Assembly: GCF_003412465.1 (NCBI RefSeq) | Contig: NZ_QTJV01000003.1 | Location: forward strand, 124,001-188,000 | Length of the DNA: 64,000 bases | Source of the DNA: Chitinophaga silvisoli | GTDB taxonomy: Bacteria; Bacteroidota; Bacteroidia; Chitinophagales; Chitinophagaceae | Direction of reading: 5' to 3' | Shown here: piece by piece, positions 53,877 through 62,020 of the stretch | Position numbering within the stretch: the first letter of the stretch is position 1 | Layout of the letters: every line of letters begins with the position of its first letter | Program-made: the position numbers and the translations under genes | The notes under the pieces: generated by a model | Database searches by the model: none | What the model saw: only the letters and a program-made list of their open reading frames with translations | What the model was told of the DNA's origin: nothing

Positions 53877-54707
53877 ATGAAAACCGTGGAAAATAAACTC
53901 CCCGTGGCTTCGTCCGCAGCGTTATTACTCTCGGTAGTGAAAAGCCTCTATACTGATGGCTGGGGACATGAATACCTGTCGCACATCGATTTCAGTGCCG
54001 TAGAAAAACCCGCACAGGAGCTCTCAGGGATCACCCCTTTATTCAGCGAAATTCTCCTGCTCCGCAAGCAGATGGTGCGCTACCTGATCAGGCAGCTCCT
54101 GGTTGATCATCCTCATCAGCAGGTATGCATATTAGCAGCGGGATTAGACCCCCTGGGCCTGCAGATTGCAGAATACTTCCCGGAGCAACTCACCAGTATT
54201 TACGAGATAGATACCTGCCATATGCAGGAAAAACAGGCGCTTTATGCAGCTGTGTCTTACAATGACGGCCGTCTGCATACCCTTCATGCGGACATCACTC
54301 ATACACAGCAAATGATGGAGATGCTGATAGCTGCGGGCTACAGGCCACATGAGCCCACCATTATTGTATTTGAAGGCATCATGCATTACATGCCTGAGGA
54401 GCATTTCCTGAGAGTGATGCGTTGTTTTTGTTCCAGGGTACGGAACAATGCGGTGATTATGGATTATACTATCCCTGAAGAGGAGATGTCATCATCCTAT
54501 ATTTCCCTGGCCAGGGCCTTATCAGAAATTATGGAAATCAATATGACTTATACCAGAAAGAAGGTGTTGAACCTGCTTTCTCTCCTGGAGGCGGAGATTA
54601 CAGGAGTGTATGACATGCAGGCTGCCGAATATGTACTGCATGGCTATAACAAATGGTTCAGGGGCAGGGGAGAGGGCTTGCTTGAGATGGCGGCTTTCCG
54701 AATATAA
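53877..54707 (+). CDS. leucine-carboxyl-methyltransferase-type SAM-dependent methyltransferase
   Basis: A 276-residue enzyme of the LCM/PPM1 family (PF04072), which in bacteria methylates small molecules, often polyketides or tetracenomycin-like acids. SAM-binding motif I is CILAAGLDPLGLQ, followed by the acidic IYEID strand. The family motif FEGIMHYMPEEHFLRVM and the downstream NAVIMDYTIPEEE are present. No biosynthetic cluster surrounds it. It is a single gene with its own terminator, convergent with pdxA. The substrate cannot be inferred. Confidence 0.8.
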   Translation: MKTVENKLPVASSAALLLSVVKSLYTDGWGHEYLSHIDFSAVEKPAQELSGITPLFSEILLLRKQMVRYLIRQLLVDHPHQQVCILAAGLDPLGLQIAEYFPEQLTSIYEIDTCHMQEKQALYAAVSYNDGRLHTLHADITHTQQMMEMLIAAGYRPHEPTIIVFEGIMHYMPEEHFLRVMRCFCSRVRNNAVIMDYTIPEEEMSSSYISLARALSEIMEINMTYTRKKVLNLLSLLEAEITGVYDMQAAEYVLHGYNKWFRGRGEGLLEMAAFRI

Positions 54708-54741
54708 AAAAAGCCTTCTGCGATAGCGGAAGGCTTTTTTT
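54706..54741. terminator. bidirectional terminator, methyltransferase / pdxA
   Basis: The stem AAGCCTTCTGC/GCGGAAGGCTT has one G-U pair and loop GATA. Seven As precede it and seven Ts follow it, so it serves both convergent genes. Confidence 0.9.
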
Positions 54742-54747
54742 ATAATA

Positions 54748-55812
54748 CTATTCAGAAGCTAATTCTATTTTCTTAAGTGGGTTCTGTGTGTTCTCCGCAT
54801 ATATTTCTCTCTTCTCTATGATATCCAGGCAGGTGAAGATTGCCTGGCGGAAAGAGAAATGATCTGCCAGGTTTTTACCAGCAATATCGAATGCGGTACC
54901 ATGGTCAGGAGAAGTGCGTACTACAGGCAGGCCGGCTGTGAAGTTGATTCCTTCGCCGGTAGCCAGTGACTTGAATGGAATCAGGCCCTGGTCGTGGTAC
55001 ATGGCAAGTACACCATCGAAGGTGCTGTGCATGTTCCTGGCAAAGAATGCATCTGCGCTATAAGGACCAAAGCAGAGGATCCCATTGTTCTTTGCCTGGT
55101 TGATAGCAGGAATGATCTCTTTCAGTTCTTCTTCACCGATCAGGCCATCATCGCCGGCGTGTGGGTTCAGTCCCAGAACGGCAATGCGGGGCTGGTCAAT
55201 ACCAAAGTCCTGGATCAGGCTATCTCTCATCATGGCCAGTTTAGCCATGATGTTTTCGCGGGTCACATATTTCGCTACGTCTTTGATGGGTACGTGCTCA
55301 GTGAGCAAACCTACGCGCATATTATCGGCAGTCATGAACATGAGCACATCCTTTGCTTCGAAGGCATCCCTGAGGTAAGGTGTATGGCCGGTGTAATTGA
55401 ACTGCTCGCTTTGAATGTTCTTTTTGTGGATCGGCGCGGTAACCAGACCATCGATTTCACCGTTTTTCAGGCATTCGATGGCTACTGCCAGGCTACGGGC
55501 AGCGTATTTACCGCCGGTTTCGTTCAGGATACCCGGGGTGATCTGCACTTCTTCTTCCCAGCAGTTGAACACGTTCACCTGCTTGTGGTTCAGCCTGGAG
55601 AATTCTTTCAGGCTCTGGTAGTTGAAGTTGTTCTCATTCATCAGCTTCCGGTAGAAGTTGATGGTTTTATTGCTAGCAAATATCACCGGGGTACAAAACT
55701 CCAGCATTCTGTTATCTGCAAAGGTCTTGATGATCAATTCGGCGCCAATGCTGTTAATATCACCAACGGTGATACCAATTACCGGCTTGTTTGTATGGGC
55801 GTTGCTACTCAT
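54748..55812 (-). CDS. pdxA: 4-hydroxythreonine-4-phosphate dehydrogenase
   Basis: A 354-residue NAD-dependent enzyme of DXP-dependent pyridoxal phosphate synthesis. Family landmarks are IGITVGDINSIGAELIIK at the start, VTAPIHKKNI, FNYTGHTPYL with a metal-ligand histidine, LGLNPHAGDDGLIGEEE with a second, and MYHDQGLIPFKSL with a third. The last block, FTAGLPVVRTSPDHGTAFDIAGK, is diagnostic. It is divergent from rsmA. In enterobacteria the two genes are adjacent and co-directional, so the association is kept but the orientation differs. Confidence 0.95.
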   Translation of the reverse strand: MSSNAHTNKPVIGITVGDINSIGAELIIKTFADNRMLEFCTPVIFASNKTINFYRKLMNENNFNYQSLKEFSRLNHKQVNVFNCWEEEVQITPGILNETGGKYAARSLAVAIECLKNGEIDGLVTAPIHKKNIQSEQFNYTGHTPYLRDAFEAKDVLMFMTADNMRVGLLTEHVPIKDVAKYVTRENIMAKLAMMRDSLIQDFGIDQPRIAVLGLNPHAGDDGLIGEEELKEIIPAINQAKNNGILCFGPYSADAFFARNMHSTFDGVLAMYHDQGLIPFKSLATGEGINFTAGLPVVRTSPDHGTAFDIAGKNLADHFSFRQAIFTCLDIIEKREIYAENTQNPLKKIELASE

Positions 55813-55832
55813 GCGTTTTTGAGAATAATGGG

Positions 55833-55840
55833 CAAATATA
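55833..55840 (-). promoter_or_regulatory. -7 promoter element of pdxA
   Basis: On the minus strand TATATTTG matches TAnnTTTG, 20 bases before the pdxA ATG. Confidence 0.6.
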
Positions 55841-55879
55841 ACAAGAATTAAGGGAGAAACTTATTCAAACTGATTTCCG

Positions 55880-55887
55880 TAATTTTG
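55880..55887 (+). promoter_or_regulatory. -7 promoter element of rsmA
   Basis: TAATTTTG matches TAnnTTTG and ends 10 bases before the rsmA ATG at 55898. It lies only 40 bases from the divergent pdxA element. Confidence 0.6.
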
Positions 55888-55897
55888 ACACCTGATC

Positions 55898-56650
55898 ATG
55901 TATACACTTAAAAAATCGCTTGGGCAGCACTTCCTCAAGGACGAGAATATCTGCAGAAAGATAGTTGATTCACTACCTGTAATTCCGAATCAGCAAGTGC
56001 TGGAAGTGGGGCCTGGTGCGGGTGCCATTACCAAATACCTCCTGGAGCTGCCAGATACTTCATTCAAGGCTGTGGAGCTGGATACGGAGAAGGTAGAATA
56101 CCTTCAGAAGACTTATCCGGCTATTCAGGGAAAGCTCATAAATGAAAGTTTTCTGGATGTAAAACCGCCATTTGAAGGGAAATTTAATGTCATTGGCAAT
56201 TTCCCCTACAATATTTCCACCCAGATTATGTTTCGTGTGCTGGAATGGAAGGACCAGGTTCCCTGTGTGGTAGGGATGTTCCAGAAAGAGGTAGCGCAGC
56301 GTATAGCAGCGAAGCATGGCAATAAGGACTATGGCATTTTAAGTGTGCTCATTCAGGCTTATTATAAGGTGGAGTATCTGTTTGAAGTGAGTGAGACATG
56401 TTTCAATCCGCCGCCTAAGGTGAAATCAGCTGTGATTCGCCTGCACAGGCTGGAGGAGGCTTATGACATTCCGAATGAGCGAAAGTTTTTCAACCTGGTT
56501 AAAACTGCTTTTGGCCAGCGTCGTAAGCAACTGAGAAATCCGTTAAAACCATTATTTGATAAGGAAGTACTACAGGACAGTTTCTTTACCAAACGGGCAG
56601 AGGAACTGACCGTAGCCGATTTTGTAGCATTATCCCACAAGATGATATGA
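55898..56650 (+). CDS. rsmA: 16S rRNA (adenine1518-N6/adenine1519-N6)-dimethyltransferase
   Basis: A 250-residue KsgA/Dim1 enzyme that dimethylates the two adjacent adenines in the 3' hairpin of 16S rRNA. The N-terminal LKKSLGQHFLKDENI is diagnostic. SAM motif I is VLEVGPGAGAITKYL, the acidic strand is AVELD, and the catalytic NxPY motif reads GNFPYNIS. The C-terminal helical domain includes AFGQRRKQLRNPLK. Its stop overlaps the next gene's start by 4 bases (ATGA), so the two are translationally coupled. Confidence 0.96.
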   Translation: MYTLKKSLGQHFLKDENICRKIVDSLPVIPNQQVLEVGPGAGAITKYLLELPDTSFKAVELDTEKVEYLQKTYPAIQGKLINESFLDVKPPFEGKFNVIGNFPYNISTQIMFRVLEWKDQVPCVVGMFQKEVAQRIAAKHGNKDYGILSVLIQAYYKVEYLFEVSETCFNPPPKVKSAVIRLHRLEEAYDIPNERKFFNLVKTAFGQRRKQLRNPLKPLFDKEVLQDSFFTKRAEELTVADFVALSHKMI

Positions 56651-57576
56651 GAAGTAAAGTACTGATTACAGCCAAAGCGCACAATTACTTAATAGACAGG
56701 TTGGAGGAAAAGGGATTTGAAGTCAGCTACCAGCCAGCCATTACATACGAAGAGCTGCTGGGATCCATTCAGGAATACGTAGGATTGATAGTAACCACCC
56801 GAATGAAGATAGACCAGCCTGTAATAGACCGTGCAAGGCAATTGCAATGGATAGGGCGACTGGGTAGCGGGATGGAACTGATAGATGTAGCTTATGCGGA
56901 GAGTAAGGGTATTCATTGTGCCAGCAGTCCGGAAGGCAACAGGGAAGCGGTAGGAGAGCAGATGGTAGGCATGTTGCTGTGTATGATGAACAATGTGCTG
57001 AAGAGTAACCTGGAGTTGCGTGAAGGCATCTATGAGCGGGATGCCAACAGGGGATATGAAATAGGTGGCCGGACCGTAGGTATAATTGGATATGGTAATA
57101 CAGGCAGTGCTTATGCACGCAAGCTGCGGGGCTTTGAGCCCAGGATCCTGGCTTATGATAAATATAAAACAGGTTTCAGCAATGATCATGTGCAGGAGGC
57201 GACCATGGAGCAACTGTTTGCAGAGGCGGAGATTGTGAGTGTGCATTTGCCGCTGACGGCGGAGACGAAGCACCTGGCGAACCTGGCGTTCTTCCGTTCC
57301 TTCCATAAACCGGTGTGGTTCCTGAATGCGGCAAGGGGAAAGATTGTGAACACACCTGATCTGATCCAGGCATTGGAAGAGGGCTTACTGAGGGGTGCGG
57401 CGCTGGATGTACAGGAGAATGAAAAGCTGGCGACTTATAGTGAGGAGGAGAAAGAGCAGTTGCAAAAGCTGTTGGGGTTTCCGAATGTGGTGATGACACC
57501 GCATATCGCGGGATATACGCATGAGGCAAGCATTAATATGGCCAGGATTGTGTTAGAGAAATTGCATGTGATATAG
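56647..57576 (+). CDS. D-isomer-specific 2-hydroxyacid dehydrogenase (SerA/GhrA-like)
   Basis: A 309-residue NAD(P)-dependent enzyme. The nucleotide-binding motif is VGIIGYGNTGSAYARKL, the catalytic Arg is in NAARGKIVNT, and the catalytic His is in MTPHIAGYT near the C-terminus. There is no ACT domain, unlike full-length E. coli SerA. The sequence around GRLGSGMELIDVAYAESKGI is phosphoglycerate-dehydrogenase-like. The start overlaps the rsmA stop by 4 bases. True substrate (3-phosphoglycerate, glyoxylate or other) is not decided by the sequence. The gap of 197 bases after it holds the greA promoter and no gene. Confidence 0.85.
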   Translation: MRSKVLITAKAHNYLIDRLEEKGFEVSYQPAITYEELLGSIQEYVGLIVTTRMKIDQPVIDRARQLQWIGRLGSGMELIDVAYAESKGIHCASSPEGNREAVGEQMVGMLLCMMNNVLKSNLELREGIYERDANRGYEIGGRTVGIIGYGNTGSAYARKLRGFEPRILAYDKYKTGFSNDHVQEATMEQLFAEAEIVSVHLPLTAETKHLANLAFFRSFHKPVWFLNAARGKIVNTPDLIQALEEGLLRGAALDVQENEKLATYSEEEKEQLQKLLGFPNVVMTPHIAGYTHEASINMARIVLEKLHVI

Positions 57577-57687
57577 GTTCGCAGGGAGAAATTATCATTA
57601 GGAATGCTTACAATATTTGAGGGGCAGATTCATGCATTAGGAATACTGTATATGTGACATTCTTTAGGGGATTAAGCATTTTTTCGT

Positions 57688-57695
57688 TATATTTG
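57688..57695 (+). promoter_or_regulatory. -7 promoter element of greA
   Basis: TATATTTG matches TAnnTTTG, giving a leader of about 73 bases to the ATG at 57774. Confidence 0.62.
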
Positions 57696-57773
57696 CTTTA
57701 ATACAAATTTACAACGCTTCTGTGCAAACGGGGGCGTTGATTTTTTTTCTTTATTCTTAAACTAAATAACGTT

Positions 57774-58247
57774 ATGTCTGGTATTAACTACGTTACCAAA
57801 GAGACCCTGGACCAGATGCGTGAAGAGCTCAACTTCCTCAAGACAAAGGGCCGGGCGGAGATTGCCAGGGCGATTGCGGAAGCACGGGAAAAAGGTGACT
57901 TGAAGGAAAATGCTGAGTATGACGCAGCAAAGGAGGCGCAGGGTTTGCATGAAGCCAAACTGGCTACGCTTGAAAATGCTATTGCTACTGCCAGAGTAGT
58001 GGAAGCAGATTCCATTGATACCTCCAAAGTATCTATTTTATGTAAGGTGACTATTACAAACATAGGCCTGAAGAAGACTGTCACCTATCAATTGGTGTCG
58101 GAGAAAGAGGCTGACCTGAAAGCGAACAAGATCTCAGTGACTTCTCCCATTGGGAAGGGATTGCTGGGCAAAGTAGTTGGTGAGGTTGCCGAAATCACTA
58201 CTCCTAATGGTATAACAAAACTTAGGGTTGATAATATTACAATATAA
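57774..58247 (+). CDS. greA: transcription elongation factor GreA
   Basis: A 157-residue factor that rescues backtracked RNA polymerase by stimulating transcript cleavage. The N-terminal coiled coil (residues about 8-75) has acidic tip residues in AREKGDLKENAEYDAAKEAQG, the GreA/GreB signature. The C-terminal FKBP-like domain includes YQLVSEKEADLKANKISVTSPIGKGLLGK. Length matches E. coli GreA (158). Single gene with its own promoter and terminator. Confidence 0.95.
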   Translation: MSGINYVTKETLDQMREELNFLKTKGRAEIARAIAEAREKGDLKENAEYDAAKEAQGLHEAKLATLENAIATARVVEADSIDTSKVSILCKVTITNIGLKKTVTYQLVSEKEADLKANKISVTSPIGKGLLGKVVGEVAEITTPNGITKLRVDNITI

Positions 58248-58269
58248 TTATCCCTTTGAAGATATCAGG

Positions 58270-58301
58270 GCCTTCCGTATCATGCGGAAGGCTTTTTTTT
58301 T
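58270..58301 (+). terminator. terminator after greA
   Basis: GCCTTCCG (58270-58277) pairs perfectly with CGGAAGGC (58285-58292), followed by nine Ts. Confidence 0.92.
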
Positions 58302-58330
58302 ACCTTTAGGGTTCTTAAAAAACCCGCATT

Positions 58331-58729
58331 ATGGCATCTGTTTTTACGAAAATCATCAACGGTGAGATTCCCAGTTATAAGATAGCTGAGAATGAAAGTT
58401 TCTATGCATTTCTGGATATTTTTCCATTAGTGAAAGGGCATGTATTGATTGTTCCAAAGGTGGAGATAGACAAATTCTTTGATGTGACAGATGATCTGCT
58501 GGGCGAGTGGTTGTTGTTTGCTAAGCCCATTGCGCAGGCGATAGAGCATGCTTTTCCATGCAATCGTGTAGGTGTAAGCGTGGTTGGTTTAGAAGTACCG
58601 CATGCACACATGCATCTGATACCTATTAATTCAGTAGACGACATGAACTTCCAGCGACCTAAGCTCAAGCTGTCAGAAGCTGAGTTCAAGGCAGTGCAGG
58701 AGCAGATTACAGCTGTCCTGGCACGTTAA
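58331..58729 (+). CDS. HIT family nucleotide-binding hydrolase
   Basis: A 132-residue histidine-triad protein of the Hint/HinT type, a nucleoside phosphoramidase. The N-terminal VFTKIINGEIPSYKIAE and the triad VPHAHMHLIP are diagnostic. The length and the short C-terminus fit Hint rather than Fhit. The last 23 bases overlap the convergent response regulator gene. Confidence 0.92.
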   Translation: MASVFTKIINGEIPSYKIAENESFYAFLDIFPLVKGHVLIVPKVEIDKFFDVTDDLLGEWLLFAKPIAQAIEHAFPCNRVGVSVVGLEVPHAHMHLIPINSVDDMNFQRPKLKLSEAEFKAVQEQITAVLAR

Positions 58730-59414
58730 AACGGAAGCCGACACCATGGAGGGTTTCCAGTTTCACAGTAGGATCTGTTCTGAAATGTTTCCTCAGCTTG
58801 GTAATGAACACGTCCATACTACGGCCCAGGAAGTAGTCATCTTTGCCCCAGACGTGGAAAAGGATTTCTTCCCGTTTCAGTGTTTTGTTCGCATTATCGC
58901 AAAGGTACTTGAGCAGGTCAGCTTCTTTTTGGGTAAGCGTGCTGGAAACCTCTCCGTTCTTTTCGCGAAGAATGAGGTCATTATAGTCGAAGGTGAGGTT
59001 GCCGATGTTATACTGCGTACGTTTCTCTGTCGTATTGTTTACGGCACTTTTTGTTCTTTTCAGGAATACTTCAATGCGCAGCAAGAGTTCCTGCATGCTG
59101 AATGGTTTGGTAATATAGTCGTCAGCGCCTGTTTTGAATCCTTTAATTTTATCTTCATCCATTGCTTTCGAGGTCAGAAAGAGGATAGGAATGAAGTCGT
59201 TTTTTCTCCGGATTTGTTCTGCCAGCGTGAAGCCGTCTTTTTTGGGCATTACCACATCCAGTAAACATATGTCAAAGGTTCGTAACTGGAACTGCTCCCA
59301 GGCCATTTGTCCGTCTGTGCTATGTACCACATCGTAGCCTGCTTCTTCTAATCGCTTCTTTGTTACCGCACCAACATTTTGATCATCTTCCACCAATAGG
59401 ATTCTTGCTTTCAT
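58707..59414 (-). CDS. OmpR-family response regulator, orphan
   Basis: A 235-residue regulator. The receiver domain has acidic residues Glu9-Asp10-Asp11, phosphoacceptor Asp53 in CLLDVVMPK and Lys in YITKPFSM. The winged-helix domain covers about 130-232, with LTQKEADLLKYLCDNANKTLKREEILFHVWG and DVFITKLRKHFRTDP. The frame is open to 59465, but ATG 59414 directly before KARILLVEDD is the natural start. The closest relative in the window is the RprY-like regulator at 62021. No histidine kinase is adjacent. The stop codon lies inside the 3' end of the convergent HIT gene. Confidence 0.88.
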   Translation of the reverse strand: MKARILLVEDDQNVGAVTKKRLEEAGYDVVHSTDGQMAWEQFQLRTFDICLLDVVMPKKDGFTLAEQIRRKNDFIPILFLTSKAMDEDKIKGFKTGADDYITKPFSMQELLLRIEVFLKRTKSAVNNTTEKRTQYNIGNLTFDYNDLILREKNGEVSSTLTQKEADLLKYLCDNANKTLKREEILFHVWGKDDYFLGRSMDVFITKLRKHFRTDPTVKLETLHGVGFRFNVPGQL

Positions 59415-59558
59415 AGCTTGATGCTGATTATATAAAATACCATAGTTTATGGCGTATAGCTCCATGTATCATCAGGGGGAGCGAGTTATGAAGAATTTAA
59501 TTCAAAGTAAATACAATTTATTAACTTCTGGAAAAACCTCTGCGCTAATCCCCTATAT

Positions 59559-60119
59559 TTAACCGATGATCCGTCCTGGATTTTTCTGCAAAAATGCGTC
59601 CCAACCCTTTGCCTTACTGGTATCCGGCAGCACGCTGGATTCTTGAAAAAAATGACAGACTGCCACTGCAAGGGCATCTGTAGCATCAAGATAATCAGGG
59701 CGTTCTGAGAATTTCAGGATCCTTTGGAGCATTTGCCAGATTTGTTCTTTGTCCGCATTACCATTACCGGTGATGGATTGTTTTATCTTTTTGGGGGAGT
59801 ACTCTGTCACCGGTACTCCAGCCTGCATGGCTGTAGCGATGGCTACACCCTGTGCTCTACCCAGCTTGAGCATACTCTGTACGTTCTTACCAAAGAAAGG
59901 GGCCTCGATTGCGCAGGAAACCGGTTTATGCAAGCGTATCAGTTCATTTACACGGGCGTGTATCAATTGCAACCTCTCGTAGTGATCTTTGTGACGGGAC
60001 AGTTTTAACACATCCATTTCCAGCAGGCTGGCCTTCGTTCCTTCCACCAGTATGAGCCCGTAGCCCATCACCAGCGTACCCGGGTCGATGCCGAGAATTA
60101 TTTTTGACTTGTTTGCCAA
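59559..60119 (-). CDS. ruvC: Holliday junction resolvase RuvC
   Basis: A 186-residue endonuclease that resolves Holliday junctions with RuvAB. The RNase H-fold catalytic residues are all visible: Asp12 in LGIDPGT, Glu72 in AIEAPFFGKN, and Asp145/Asp148 in DYLDATDALAVAVCH. There is no ATG near the conserved start. TTG 60119 (giving MANKSKIILGIDPGT) is chosen because the minus-strand -7 element at 60156-60163 would exclude the upstream TTG at 60179. The E. coli protein has 173 residues. It is divergent from the YbhN-like gene. Confidence 0.92.
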   Translation of the reverse strand: MANKSKIILGIDPGTLVMGYGLILVEGTKASLLEMDVLKLSRHKDHYERLQLIHARVNELIRLHKPVSCAIEAPFFGKNVQSMLKLGRAQGVAIATAMQAGVPVTEYSPKKIKQSITGNGNADKEQIWQMLQRILKFSERPDYLDATDALAVAVCHFFQESSVLPDTSKAKGWDAFLQKNPGRIIG

Positions 60120-60127
60120 CCACAGTT

Positions 60128-60135
60128 TATTTTTG
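60128..60135 (+). promoter_or_regulatory. -7 promoter element of the YbhN-like gene
   Basis: TATTTTTG matches TAnnTTTG. It predicts a transcript starting near 60141, just before ATG 60147 and CTG 60151. Confidence 0.5.
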
Positions 60136-60150
60136 CCAAAATCTTGATGT

Positions 60151-61143
60151 CTGAACAAAAATACCAAAATAATTCTCAATTACCTGCTGGGGGCAGTCCT
60201 TTTTACCTGGTTAGCCTGGTCCATTTATAGCCAACTGCGCCACCAACCCAATTTAAAGAGTTCTCTTCAGCAAATGATAGATACCCTTGAGCATAAAGGC
60301 GTTGTGGCCATGCTGTTGGTATTGATAGGTATGCTGATGAACTGGGGCCTGGAGGCCCGCAAGTGGCAGATGCTGATCAAACCCCTCCAACCCATGTCCT
60401 TCTTCCGTGCGTTTAGAGCCATACTTTCCGGGGTCTCGTTTTCTATCAATACACCTAACAGGATCGGTGAATATGGGGGTCGGGTACTCTATGTGAGCAA
60501 TAACAGAAGCAAATTAAAAGCAATTGCTGCTACGATGGTGGGCAGCTTCAGCCAGCTCATAGTCACTATTATCTTTGGGTTAACCGGCTTTATCTACTTT
60601 GTGGCGAACTTCACGCCAGTAAGGCCTGAACAGGGTACAGGCTACGCCGTATGGGAAAAAATATCGTTTGGAGTCCTCCTGATAATTTGTGGCTTGATCA
60701 TATTGTTATATTTTCGGCTGCAGATCATTCTATCCATCTTTGAAAGGGTACCATTGTTGAGGAAGGCCCGGATCTTTGTGCAAATTATTGTTCGTTACTC
60801 CAACACAGACCTCGAACACTTATTGCTCCTTTCGGCCTTACGCTATGTGGTCTTCTCGGCACAGTATTTGATTTTGCTAGACACGTTGGGCGTTGAAATG
60901 CTGTGGTGGCAAGGATTTTTGATGAACGCTGTCATTTATCTCGTAATGGCTATGGTGCCTACCATCGCCATCGCAGAACTGGGCCTGAGAGGGAAAGTAA
61001 GCCTGTATTTCATGGGATTCCTCAGTATGAACAGTCCTGCTATCATAGCGGCAACGGTCATTATCTGGCTGGTAAACCTCGTGCTGCCGGCCGTACTGGG
61101 TAGTGTGCTTTTGCTGGGAATTAAGATTTTTAAGGAAAAATAG
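60151..61143 (+). CDS. YbhN / lysylphosphatidylglycerol-synthase-transmembrane-like protein; start uncertain
   Basis: A membrane protein of the LPG_synthase_TM family (PF03706) with about seven or eight hydrophobic segments and the conserved NTPNRIGEYGGRVLYV loop. The first ATG in frame is at 60274, but the frame stays open upstream to a stop at 60145-60147 and encodes a good membrane segment (NYLLGAVLFTWLAWSIYSQL) that belongs to the protein. In that region only CTG 60151 could start the frame. Alternatively ATG 60147 is the start and one extra base in the A5 run at 60157-60161 shifts the frame: with four As it would read MSEQNTKIILNYLLG. Coordinates here use CTG. It is followed by a DUF3108 gene after 8 bases. 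Substrate unknown. Confidence 0.72.
   Translation: MNKNTKIILNYLLGAVLFTWLAWSIYSQLRHQPNLKSSLQQMIDTLEHKGVVAMLLVLIGMLMNWGLEARKWQMLIKPLQPMSFFRAFRAILSGVSFSINTPNRIGEYGGRVLYVSNNRSKLKAIAATMVGSFSQLIVTIIFGLTGFIYFVANFTPVRPEQGTGYAVWEKISFGVLLIICGLIILLYFRLQIILSIFERVPLLRKARIFVQIIVRYSNTDLEHLLLLSALRYVVFSAQYLILLDTLGVEMLWWQGFLMNAVIYLVMAMVPTIAIAELGLRGKVSLYFMGFLSMNSPAIIAATVIIWLVNLVLPAVLGSVLLLGIKIFKEK
60156..60163 (-). promoter_or_regulatory. -7 promoter element of ruvC
   Basis: On the minus strand TATTTTTG matches TAnnTTTG, 36 bases before the TTG start. It overlaps the start region of the divergent YbhN-like gene. Confidence 0.5.
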
Positions 61144-61151
61144 CTTCATCA

Positions 61152-61943
61152 ATGAGGTTGATTCTACTCATAGTTGTTTTAAGTCTGGCCACTATCCGCC
61201 CCCTGTATGCCCAAAATGATTTTTGCGGTATCACCAATACCAGTTTCAGAGCCGGCGAAAGTATCACATTCAAAGTTTACTATACCCTTGGAAGAGTATT
61301 CATTGGCGCGGGTGAAGCCACTTTCAACTGTAACCTTGAAAAGTATAACGGTAAAGATGTATATCATATCGTAGCCGAAGGCAAGACCTTCCGCACCTAC
61401 GACTGGTTCTTCAAGGTGCGCGACAAATACCAGAGCTTTATAGATACTGCCAATATGATGCCCCTGAAGTTCCTCCGCGATGTAGAGGAAGGTGGGTATC
61501 GCCTTCACAATGATGTCACTTTCTATCAGGCACAACATACCGCTGTCAGCACCAAGGGCAGTTTTAAGGTGCCCGGCTGCGTGCAGGACGTGATCAGCGC
61601 CATCTATTATGCCCGTAATATCGATTTCAATAAATATAAACCAGGCGATAAGATCCCCTTCAATATGTTCCTGGACGATAAAGTCTACAACATTTACGTA
61701 CGCTACATCGGCAAGGAAACTGTAGAGACCAAGTTCGGAAAGTTCCGCGCTATCCGGTTCGCCCCCCTGCTGCTGCAAGGCTCCATGTTCGAAGGCGGTG
61801 AGAAAATGAGTGTATGGGTGAGTGACGACGGCAATAAAATACCCCTCCGTATTGATAGCCCTATTTCCGTGGGCAGTATTAAAGTAGATATGGTCGGGTA
61901 CAAGAATATCCGCTATCCTTTTTCCTCCCTCATCTCAAAATAA
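61152..61943 (+). CDS. DUF3108 domain secreted protein
   Basis: A 263-residue exported protein; the signal peptide ends near residue 20 (RPLYAQN). The mature part is beta-rich and matches DUF3108: FRAGESITFKVYYTLGRVFIGAGEATF near the start, the central DWFFKVRDKYQSFIDTANMMPLKF, and the late VWVSDDGNKIPLRIDSPISVGSIKVDM. The likely site is the periplasm or outer-membrane face. It starts 8 bases after the YbhN-like gene, so the two form an operon, and a joint envelope role is an inference. Confidence 0.88.
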   Translation: MRLILLIVVLSLATIRPLYAQNDFCGITNTSFRAGESITFKVYYTLGRVFIGAGEATFNCNLEKYNGKDVYHIVAEGKTFRTYDWFFKVRDKYQSFIDTANMMPLKFLRDVEEGGYRLHNDVTFYQAQHTAVSTKGSFKVPGCVQDVISAIYYARNIDFNKYKPGDKIPFNMFLDDKVYNIYVRYIGKETVETKFGKFRAIRFAPLLLQGSMFEGGEKMSVWVSDDGNKIPLRIDSPISVGSIKVDMVGYKNIRYPFSSLISK

Positions 61944-61987
61944 TAGCGTTTAGGCTTATTTTAACTTTATGTGAACATCTGACTAAC

Positions 61988-61995
61988 TATATTTG
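61988..61995 (+). promoter_or_regulatory. -7 promoter element of the RprY-like gene
   Basis: TATATTTG matches TAnnTTTG, 25 bases before ATG 62021. It overlaps the upstream TTG (61997) closely and so rules it out as a start. Confidence 0.6.
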
Positions 61996-62020
61996 TTTGT
62001 ACATTAATACTTTATTATAT

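Noticed and set aside
60147..60230. Short plus-strand open frame from ATG 60147 (27 codons) ahead of the YbhN-like gene
   Set aside because: As a separate peptide it has no feature of interest. It is better explained as part of the start or frame problem of the YbhN-like gene.
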